From a virus, in IMG/VR virus record IMGVR_UViG_3300032893_000213, positions 1 through 32,455 of that record: a stretch of DNA of 32,455 nucleotides. One strand, given 5' to 3'. The first letter of the stretch is position 1. Each line of letters begins with the position of its first letter. The notes under the pieces are model-generated. The model worked only from the letters and a program-made list of their open reading frames with translations, did not search any database and was not told the origin of the DNA. Both the position numbers and the translations under genes were made by a program. Below, piece by piece: positions 19,414-26,745 of this stretch.

Positions 19414-20935
19414 GCTTCTCAAAGAAACTAAAACTAGAGCAGCAAGGAAAATAGAAGAAAAGATTACCGGAGAATTTAAAAGTACATCTAAGCATAATAA
19501 TATCATTACAGATGAAGAAATTAATTCTCTTCCTGAAGAAATAAAAGATGATCTTATTGATGAAGATGTAAACGTTGTATTTAAGCCTAATCCAGGACCA
19601 CAAACAGAATTCTTAGCATCATCTGAAAAAGAAGTATTTTATGGTGGTGCTCGTGGTGGAGGTAAAAGTTACAGTCTATTAGTTGATCCTCTACGGCATT
19701 GTAATAAGCAAGCCCATAGAGCACTAATATTAAGACGTACAATGCCTGAACTAAGAGACCTAATTAATCACTCTCAACGATTATACGATAAATGCTTTCC
19801 GGGTGCCAAATGGAATGAACAAGCAAAAGAATGGAAGTTTCCTTCTGGTGCTAGAATTGAATTTGGTTATGCTGAGAACATGCAGGATGCTTTAAGATAT
19901 CAAGGACAATCATATAGTTGGATTGGTATTGATGAGCTTCCACAATTTCCTACTCCCGATATCTGGAATGAATTACGAGGATCATTACGTTCCGTTGATC
20001 CAAATATTCCAGAGTTTATGAGAGCTACAGGTAATCCTGGAAACGTAGGATCACTTTGGGTAAAAGAAATGTTTATTGATCCTGCACCAGCAGGTAAACC
20101 ATTTCTAGTTGAAGTAACAGATGGATTTATTAAGAAGTCTTTTACTCGTAGATTTATCCCCGCTAAACTTAGTGATAATCCTTATCTAACACAGACAGAT
20201 AGTTATCATACTATGCTTCTCTCTCTTCCTGAGAATAAACGTAAGCAATGGTTAGAAGGTAATTGGGAAGTATTTGAAGGTGCAGCATTTGCTGAGTTTG
20301 ATAGAAATGTTCATATAATTGAACCATTTCATATTCCTTCAAATTGGCCTAGATTTAGAGCATGTGATTGGGGATTTTCTACACCATTCTGTGTACTCTG
20401 GTTTACTGTAGATTATGATAACATTCTTTATGTTTATAGAGAGTTTTATAATAAAGGTTTAACTGCTGATATATTTGCCCAGAGAGTTCGTCAAATGGAA
20501 ATTGGAGAGAATATATCATATGGGGTGATGGATAGTTCTGTATGGGCAAGACGAGGAGATACTGGTCCTCCTGTACCAGAAGTAATGAAGAATAATGGTT
20601 GTTCATGGAGACCATCAGATAGAAGTCCAGGTAGCCGTAAAGCTAACAAAATGGAGCTTCATCGTAGATTAAGAATTTTTGAAGATATGCATGGCAATCC
20701 TTCAGCCAAATTAAAAATCTTCAATACTTGTAGAAATCTTCTAAGAACATTACCGATGTTACCATTAGATGATAACGATCCAGAAGATGTTGATACTCGT
20801 AGTGAAGATCACGCATATGATGCACTTAGATATGGTTGTGCTAGTAGACCATTAGACCCAATTGCATTAGATTTTCGTCAGCAAATTGCTAGAAATGATT
20901 ATTGGAGACCGGCTAATGCACGGGTGGGATATTAG
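19358..20935 (+). CDS. terL: Terminase large subunit (packaging ATPase/nuclease)
   Basis: 525 residues. Walker A is FYGGARGGGKSYSLL (about residue 95), Walker B is WIGIDELPQF, and the coupling motif is RATGNPG. The C-terminal RNase H-like nuclease has its acidic residues in RACDWGFSTP, YGVMDSSVW and SEDHAYDALRYG. It drives DNA into the prohead through the portal encoded downstream and cuts the concatemer. The N-terminal 80 residues are a charged extension. Start ATG 19358 lies inside the previous gene; the next candidate start is much further in. Confidence 0.93.
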   Translation: MADSLKKRYINSPKNQRLKLLKETKTRAARKIEEKITGEFKSTSKHNNIITDEEINSLPEEIKDDLIDEDVNVVFKPNPGPQTEFLASSEKEVFYGGARGGGKSYSLLVDPLRHCNKQAHRALILRRTMPELRDLINHSQRLYDKCFPGAKWNEQAKEWKFPSGARIEFGYAENMQDALRYQGQSYSWIGIDELPQFPTPDIWNELRGSLRSVDPNIPEFMRATGNPGNVGSLWVKEMFIDPAPAGKPFLVEVTDGFIKKSFTRRFIPAKLSDNPYLTQTDSYHTMLLSLPENKRKQWLEGNWEVFEGAAFAEFDRNVHIIEPFHIPSNWPRFRACDWGFSTPFCVLWFTVDYDNILYVYREFYNKGLTADIFAQRVRQMEIGENISYGVMDSSVWARRGDTGPPVPEVMKNNGCSWRPSDRSPGSRKANKMELHRRLRIFEDMHGNPSAKLKIFNTCRNLLRTLPMLPLDDNDPEDVDTRSEDHAYDALRYGCASRPLDPIALDFRQQIARNDYWRPANARVGY

Positions 20936-20986
20936 AAAATTAGATATAGAAATAAAGAAATAAGAAAACAAGCACAAGAACAAAGA

Positions 20987-21394
20987 TTGATAATATTTAT
21001 TGGTGTTATTCCTTGTAATAGATGTGGCTCAATGCAAAGATATGTATCATATAATATTTGCCCAGATTGTATAAGTAAACATTTAAAAGAAAATAGAGAA
21101 GTAAACAATAAAGCCAAAAAAAATTGGGCCGATAAAAACAAAGATAAAATACGATCACATAGACGTAATAGAAAAAAGAGAATTAGAGAACGCACCCCAA
21201 TGTGGGCTAACATAGCGGAAATAAATTCATTTTATACATTAAGGGATTATTTAGAATTTATCTTGGATGAAGAATTTCATGTAGATCATATCATACCTTT
21301 GCAGGGTAAGTATGTGACAGGACTACATGTAGAAAATAATTTACAAATATTACCTGCAAAAGAAAATATTTCAAAAGGAAATAAATATGGGTAG
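20987..21394 (+). CDS. Free-standing HNH homing-type endonuclease
   Basis: 135 residues from a TTG codon; no ATG and no ribosome site exist, and the open frame reaches back to a stop at about 20932. An N-terminal zinc ribbon CNRCGS...CPDC is followed by a basic helix, then [36 protein letters not shown], a classic phage HNH motif (H-V-D-H, N-N-L-Q, N-x-x-K). It sits directly behind terL, a usual site for intergenic homing nucleases. The N-terminus may be truncated by insertion. Confidence 0.75.
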   Translation: MIIFIGVIPCNRCGSMQRYVSYNICPDCISKHLKENREVNNKAKKNWADKNKDKIRSHRRNRKKRIRERTPMWANIAEINSFYTLRDYLEFILDEEFHVDHIIPLQGKYVTGLHVENNLQILPAKENISKGNKYG

Positions 21395-21674
21395 ACCAGA
21401 ATTAGATAATAGAATCATGAAGCAGATGGGAAGTTGGGGAAATAATTTTAATTCTATGGAGGGTTGCGATCATAACTCTGAAGCTGATAAAATAGATAAG
21501 AAAATTGACGGTAAAGATATCACTTTAAATAAGATGAATCTTATGGACGCATCACATGCTAAGCCTAGCAGTGATAATCCCGGAGTGGATAAGAGTTTCT
21601 GGGCTAAGGCTGATCCTCAGACAGACACTACAGGACACGGTAAGCTTACTCGTTCATTAAAAGATAAGGGTTAA
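21387..21674 (+). CDS. Hypothetical polar protein
   Basis: 95 residues, [20 protein letters not shown], low in hydrophobics, with [20 protein letters not shown]; probably disordered. An AAAGGAAAT ribosome site lies inside the end of the HNH gene, which suggests that the nuclease inserted upstream without loss of this gene's signals. Possibly a virion component. Confidence 0.55.
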   Translation: MGRPELDNRIMKQMGSWGNNFNSMEGCDHNSEADKIDKKIDGKDITLNKMNLMDASHAKPSSDNPGVDKSFWAKADPQTDTTGHGKLTRSLKDKG

Positions 21675-21676
21675 AT

Positions 21677-21970
21677 ATGTATTTTAAGATTACTAGATGG
21701 ATCGAAGATAGTGATAATAATAAGTACTATGAAGAATCTTTTTATGGTACTTTATCTACAGCTATTAGCTGCTTAACAAAAGGTCTAGATAGTAATATAG
21801 AAAATACTAATGAATATATTAATGTAAAAGAAGCAATTGATAGAAGGGGGGGAATCTCGCCCTATCGTACATTTTATAACGTATCTCTAGAAGATGGAGA
21901 AATTACAATTAGGAGTCCTACAAATTTCACAGATATATTATTAACAACTAAGAAGTGTAGAGATAATTAA
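21677..21970 (+). CDS. Hypothetical protein, 97 residues
   Basis: MYFKITRWIEDSDNNKYYEE, alternating strands and one helix (TLSTAISCLTKGL). Preceded by AAGGG seven bases upstream and followed directly by the portal gene. No family recognised. Confidence 0.5.
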   Translation: MYFKITRWIEDSDNNKYYEESFYGTLSTAISCLTKGLDSNIENTNEYINVKEAIDRRGGISPYRTFYNVSLEDGEITIRSPTNFTDILLTTKKCRDN

Positions 21971-21972
21971 TC

Positions 21973-24171
21973 ATGGCTGATTATTCTACTAGGCCATTTC
22001 AGAGTTCGTATATTGATAATACTGGACCTTCTTTTAATAGAGAAGAGATGCAGAAATATGAAGATAATCAGAAGTCTGGACAAGGTACGAAAACTCTAAA
22101 AACATTAGCAGATTCTCCAAAGGATGCTCCTGATGATGAGATTTCTATTACCGGCCTAGTTGCGGATATTCTAGCCAAATATGAACGTGCAAAGACTGAA
22201 CGTTTACCTCATGAGCAACGATGGTTAAGACAATATCATAACTATCGTGGCTTATACCAAGCAGATACTCAATTTAGAGATACAGAACAATCTAAAGCAT
22301 TCGTTAAAGTAACTAAAACTAAGGTTATGGCAGCTTATGCACAGATACTTGATGTACTCTTTCAGGGTGATAAATTTCCATTATCTGTAGAGCCTACTAA
22401 AAAACCTCAAGGCATTGAAGAAAAAGTACATTTAGAGCCTAATAATCCCAATCCAGAGCCACCAGAAGACAATGATGATGATGTTATTGGCTGGTATGGG
22501 GATGGTAAAGAGATTGCTCCTGGTGCAACTTATCATGATTTACTCAGTGTAAAGTATGAGAATCTAGATAAAGCACCATTTGTACCTGGACCATCCCCAG
22601 ATAATGCTCATATGCCTCAAATTGATCCGGCTAAAATAGCTGCTGAGAACATGGAAAAGACCATTCTTGATCAAATTGATGAAACAAATGGTCATATTTG
22701 GCTTAGAAAGACACTTTTTGAGATTTGTTTACTAGGTCATGGTGTTCTAAAGGGTCCATTTACTACTCAAAAGACAATTCATGACTGGAAATTAGACGAA
22801 ACCACTAGTGAACGCACATATAGTCCTGTTTATCAGGACATGCCTGCTATGTCTCATGTCTCTACATGGAATTTTTACCCTGATCCTGATGCTAGGATCA
22901 TGAAAGAGGCAGAATGGACCATTGAAAGGCATCGTTTAAGTCGCTCTGAGCTAAAAGCTTTGGCAAAACGTCCATTTTTTCGTAAAAATGCTATTGATGC
23001 AGTTTGTGATAACGTTCCTAACTATGTAGATCAATGGTGGGAGTACCAATTACGTGATGCTCCTGTTAATGTTAGTCGTAGACGCTATGAAGTAATTGAA
23101 TATTGGGGATTAGTAGATAAACAGTTAATAGAATCTACTGGTTTAGACATAGGTTTAGGCCTTGAACCTCTAGAAGAAGTTCAAGTCAATGTTTGGATAT
23201 GTAATCATGAAATTTTAAGGTGTGTTCTTAATCCATTTACTCCTGCTTTCCTACCGTATCATTCATGTCCGTATGAAGAGCATGAATATCAGATGTGGGG
23301 GGTAGGTGTAGCGGAGAATATGGAAGATTCTCAAGAGATTATGAACGCATTTGCTCGTCTTGCTATTGATAATGCTGTTTTATCTAGTAATTTAGTATTC
23401 GATGTTGACGAAACTTCACTAGTTCCTGGACAAGATTTTAAAGTTTATCCTGGAAAAGTATTTCGTAGGCAAGCAGGAACACCAGGACAAGCGGTGTTTG
23501 GATTAAAGTTTCCTAATACCTTTCCTGATGCAATGAACGTATTCGATAAATTTAGACAATTTGCAGATGAGAGTACAGGTATTCCATCCGTTATGCATGG
23601 ACAAACTGGTGTAACAGGTACAGGACGTACTTCTTCAGGGCTATCAATGATCCTAGGAGGAGCAGATAAGAATATTAAAGCTGTAATTCGTAATATTGAT
23701 GATTATCTATTACAACCTTTAGGGGAATCTTATTATAACTGGAATATGCAGTTTAATAGCGATCCTAGTATTATTGGTGATTTAAGTATTAAGGCTCGTG
23801 GTACTTCTGGTTTAATGGCTAGAGAAATCAAATCACAGAGACTTATGCAATTCTTACAAATTTGTTCTAATCCAATGCTAGCTCCGTTTACTAAATTTGA
23901 AAAGATTATTCAAGATATTGCACAAAGTCTTGAACTTGATCCAGAAGAATACACTAATGATCCTACTATGGCAGCTATCTATGCATCTATTATTGGTGCT
24001 GCTGGTGGCCTTGGTGGTGGATCATCAGGTAGTCCCCCTAATATGGATATGAGTGGTGTTGGAGGAGGTAACATTGGTACTGGCTCTTCACCACAACCAG
24101 GAATGAGTGGATTTACTGGATCACAAAATGGGGGTGGTACTTCTGCTAGTGCTGAAAGTGCTAATGCATAA
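21973..24171 (+). CDS. Portal protein
   Basis: 732 residues, in the place and size of large podovirus portals. Features: an N-terminal arm, a helical segment LPHEQRWLRQYHNYRGLYQA, KVTKTKVMAAYAQILDVLF, WTIERHRLSRSELKALA, YEVIEYWGLVDK (stem region), a wing with PYHSCPYEEHEYQMWGVGVAENMEDSQEIMNA, then SSGLSMILGGADKNIKAVIRNID and a Gly/Ser-rich tail. The motif WGVGVAENMEDSQ and the nearby TSSGLSMILG are typical of this portal class. It forms the dodecameric channel for DNA and binds terminase. Between TerL and scaffold/capsid, as expected. Confidence 0.85.
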   Translation: MADYSTRPFQSSYIDNTGPSFNREEMQKYEDNQKSGQGTKTLKTLADSPKDAPDDEISITGLVADILAKYERAKTERLPHEQRWLRQYHNYRGLYQADTQFRDTEQSKAFVKVTKTKVMAAYAQILDVLFQGDKFPLSVEPTKKPQGIEEKVHLEPNNPNPEPPEDNDDDVIGWYGDGKEIAPGATYHDLLSVKYENLDKAPFVPGPSPDNAHMPQIDPAKIAAENMEKTILDQIDETNGHIWLRKTLFEICLLGHGVLKGPFTTQKTIHDWKLDETTSERTYSPVYQDMPAMSHVSTWNFYPDPDARIMKEAEWTIERHRLSRSELKALAKRPFFRKNAIDAVCDNVPNYVDQWWEYQLRDAPVNVSRRRYEVIEYWGLVDKQLIESTGLDIGLGLEPLEEVQVNVWICNHEILRCVLNPFTPAFLPYHSCPYEEHEYQMWGVGVAENMEDSQEIMNAFARLAIDNAVLSSNLVFDVDETSLVPGQDFKVYPGKVFRRQAGTPGQAVFGLKFPNTFPDAMNVFDKFRQFADESTGIPSVMHGQTGVTGTGRTSSGLSMILGGADKNIKAVIRNIDDYLLQPLGESYYNWNMQFNSDPSIIGDLSIKARGTSGLMAREIKSQRLMQFLQICSNPMLAPFTKFEKIIQDIAQSLELDPEEYTNDPTMAAIYASIIGAAGGLGGGSSGSPPNMDMSGVGGGNIGTGSSPQPGMSGFTGSQNGGGTSASAESANA

Positions 24172-24410
24172 TGAGCCATTTATTTATGGATAAGATGTAC
24201 TTTAATGCTGTTGCCCCACTAGTTAAAAACATGGAGGCATGGAAAGCCTTTTTAGTACTACTTGAACATCAAAAGAGTTTAGTTCTAAAGCAGCTTATTG
24301 GAAAGCCTAATGCAGAAGAAGCCTTACGTTTAAGTGCAGAATATTCAATGCTTGAGAGATTAAGCAGACAACAAGATATAATCATCAATGCGGAGAAAAT
24401 GGATGTTTGA
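24171..24410 (+). CDS. Small helical protein after portal
   Basis: 79 residues (or 74 from a second Met), MSHLFMDKMYFNAVAPLVKN, nearly all helix with Leu/Glu/Lys periodicity. The TAATG overlap with the portal stop couples its translation. It could be a head-completion or portal-associated factor; inference from position. Confidence 0.5.
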   Translation: MSHLFMDKMYFNAVAPLVKNMEAWKAFLVLLEHQKSLVLKQLIGKPNAEEALRLSAEYSMLERLSRQQDIIINAEKMDV

Positions 24411-25863
24411 TCAAGCAGCTACCCCTAGTAACCTTCAACCAGGTACAATGGCAAATACAGCTAATGGTACTTCTGGTGAGTTTGGTACTACCAATCCTAG
24501 TACAGCTACTACTCCTCAACCTGCTGTAACTCCTATTCAATATCCAGGTTCATTTCTTAATAATCAAGGATTAGGTAATGCTATTGGAAGTAGTATTGCT
24601 AAGAGTGCTGGAAGTGGTGGAGGAGGAGGTTTACCTATTGGTAGTATCCTAGGTGGTATAGGTAGCTTGTTTAGCGCTATTTTTGCTCAAGGAGGGCTAG
24701 TAGGTGATGGTGCCAATGGATTTGCTCAAGGTGGTTCTGTAGATGATGATGGTCCAGCATCTACTAAAAGTGCTATGATAAATGCTATTAAAATCGGCAG
24801 AGAACAGAATCCTTATACTGGTATTACTCATGGTGCAGGAGAAACAAAAAATAATACTTTAGATTTAAGAGATGAACTTAAGCAAAAAGGCCTAAATGGA
24901 TTTGCTCAAGGGGGTTCTGTAAATAAAGACCCAAAACATGCAGCAGATATGACTATTGGTTATCTTGTAGGTGCCCATCATCAGCAAAATTATGGTGGCA
25001 CTCCTGATACATTACAGAAGGCTGCTCAAGAAATCAAACAAATGCTCATGGATAAAATGTCAGGAGGACAGCAGTCTCAAGGATTTGCTTCTGGTGGTTC
25101 AGCTTCTAATACAGATAATCCTGATGCATCAAATCAACAGCTAGTTATGCAAGCTATTGCCCAAGCTTTAGGTACATCTCCTGATCAAACACAATCAAGC
25201 TCTAATGATAGGATACAGGCACAGCAACCCAATCCTAATCCTAATGAAGCTGTAACACAGCCTCCTACACAAACACCACAAATTCCTTCACAGTCAACTC
25301 AGTCACCAACTGATCAGCAAAATCAAAGCGATCAGTTAATGGCTAATAGTCCTGCCTTACAAAATATGGCTGCACAGCAGCAAGGATTTGCCCCTGGTGG
25401 ATATATGCAGAAGTTAGCTGTTGGTGGACCACCAATTGAACAAGGAGCACCTATGCAGGCCCCTCCTGGTGATCAGCAACAAGGTAATCCTCCTTTACAA
25501 CTAGGACAGACATTTCAAGGAGACGGTTCTGTAAAAGGTCCAGGTGGACCTACAGATGATGCTATTCCTGCTAAGCTTAGTAATGGAGAGTTTGTATTCT
25601 CACAACCTGCTGTACAGTTCTTTGGTGTAGATAAACTCACTAAAATGAATGAACAAGGCAAGCAAGGCTTTATGCAGGCAATTAATCAAGTTCAACAAAA
25701 TCAACAGCAGCCTCCCGGTGGTCAGCCTCCTATGGGTCCACCACAAGGACAACCTGCTCCACAATCGATGATGCCCCCGCAAGGAGCATCTCAACAGCCA
25801 CCAATGATGCAATCTAAAGGTGGTATTACCATGAAACAAAATAATGGCTTCATGGGAATGTAA
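24403..25863 (+). CDS. Gln/Pro/Gly-rich structural protein with repeated FAQGG motifs
   Basis: Start ATG 24403 (MFDQAATPSNLQ) with GGAG seven bases upstream, giving 486 residues. Low complexity. The motif GFAQGGSV/GFASGGSA/GFAPGGYM occurs repeatedly (two DNA copies at 24715-24741 and 24895-24921 differ by one base). Near residues 380-425 lies a compact segment, DAIPAKLSNGEFVFSQPAVQFFGVDKL, that I associate with phage structural proteins whose repeats lead to this block. The tail is Pro/Gln repeats. Internal virion or ejection-type protein is likely; the exact role is unclear. Confidence 0.55.
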   Translation: MFDQAATPSNLQPGTMANTANGTSGEFGTTNPSTATTPQPAVTPIQYPGSFLNNQGLGNAIGSSIAKSAGSGGGGGLPIGSILGGIGSLFSAIFAQGGLVGDGANGFAQGGSVDDDGPASTKSAMINAIKIGREQNPYTGITHGAGETKNNTLDLRDELKQKGLNGFAQGGSVNKDPKHAADMTIGYLVGAHHQQNYGGTPDTLQKAAQEIKQMLMDKMSGGQQSQGFASGGSASNTDNPDASNQQLVMQAIAQALGTSPDQTQSSSNDRIQAQQPNPNPNEAVTQPPTQTPQIPSQSTQSPTDQQNQSDQLMANSPALQNMAAQQQGFAPGGYMQKLAVGGPPIEQGAPMQAPPGDQQQGNPPLQLGQTFQGDGSVKGPGGPTDDAIPAKLSNGEFVFSQPAVQFFGVDKLTKMNEQGKQGFMQAINQVQQNQQQPPGGQPPMGPPQGQPAPQSMMPPQGASQQPPMMQSKGGITMKQNNGFMGM

Positions 25864-25923
25864 TCGGAGACGACCGAGCCATCGCCCTCCGTTAGCTACT
25901 CTCTATGAAAGGAGACCCTAATT

Positions 25924-26700
25924 ATGGCAGAAAATCAGAGACGGCTTTATCAAGCCTCTTATCGTACAGACCAAGAAGAAGATAACACTTCAGAAACTTC
26001 TCCCACCAATGATGGTGCTACAGAAGATCAGAACCTATCCCCTGTTGATCTTACATGGAAACAACGTTATAGCGATTTACGTCGCTTTAATACAAATTTA
26101 ACAGATCGCGTTAAGGAATTAGAGACCCAACTGCGAGCTACTCAAAATAAAGAAATCAAACTACCTTCCACTAAAGAAGAATTGGAAGCCTTTGGTCAAA
26201 AGTATCCTGATGTTTTTCGTAATATTCGATCAATCGTACTTACTGAATTAATGCAGGAACGTGAACACATTGCAAATGAAACTCAACTCGTAAAAGATGA
26301 TCTTGAAAAGGTTAAACGAGAACGAGGAGTTCAGAAAATCTTAATGGCTCATCCTGATTTTGAAGATATCAATATGTCTGAAGAATTTCATGATTGGGCG
26401 AAAATGCAGAAGCAAGAGATACAGAACTGGCTATTTGAAGAGAATGATCCAGACTTATGTATTCGTGGACTTGATCTATACAAGGCTGATATGGCTACCC
26501 GTAAGAGAACGGCCCCAAGAGAAGCCAGAGCAGATCGTCAAGTTGCACCTAGAAGCACTGTAAATCCATCTGATATGCAAGATAATAAGCGTATCTGGAA
26601 GGCAAGTGAAATTCAGTCTATGCATCCTAAGATGTTTGAAAAATTTGAAAATGATATTGAGCGTGCTCGATTAGAAGGGAGGATTGACCTTACCGCCTAA
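25924..26700 (+). CDS. Putative scaffolding protein
   Basis: 258 residues after AAAGGAGA. An acidic disordered start (TDQEEDNTSETSPTN) leads to a coiled coil (WKQRYSDLRRFNTNLTDRVKELETQLR, about residues 43-70), a second helical region (about 85-145) and a basic C-terminus. Acidic plus coiled-coil, located between portal and capsid, is the standard profile of podovirus capsid assembly (scaffold) proteins. No protease motif. Confidence 0.7.
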   Translation: MAENQRRLYQASYRTDQEEDNTSETSPTNDGATEDQNLSPVDLTWKQRYSDLRRFNTNLTDRVKELETQLRATQNKEIKLPSTKEELEAFGQKYPDVFRNIRSIVLTELMQEREHIANETQLVKDDLEKVKRERGVQKILMAHPDFEDINMSEEFHDWAKMQKQEIQNWLFEENDPDLCIRGLDLYKADMATRKRTAPREARADRQVAPRSTVNPSDMQDNKRIWKASEIQSMHPKMFEKFENDIERARLEGRIDLTA

Positions 26701-26724
26701 ATCTCTTAGCTCAAACTAAGAGAT
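26701..26724 (+). other. Hairpin between scaffold and capsid genes
   Basis: Perfect 9-bp stem ATCTCTTAG/CTAAGAGAT with a 6-base loop; no T tract. It probably tunes or protects the capsid mRNA rather than ending transcription. The capsid ribosome site AGGAGATAAC follows. Confidence 0.6.
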
Positions 26725-26745
26725 AATTTCAGGAGATAACTGAAA

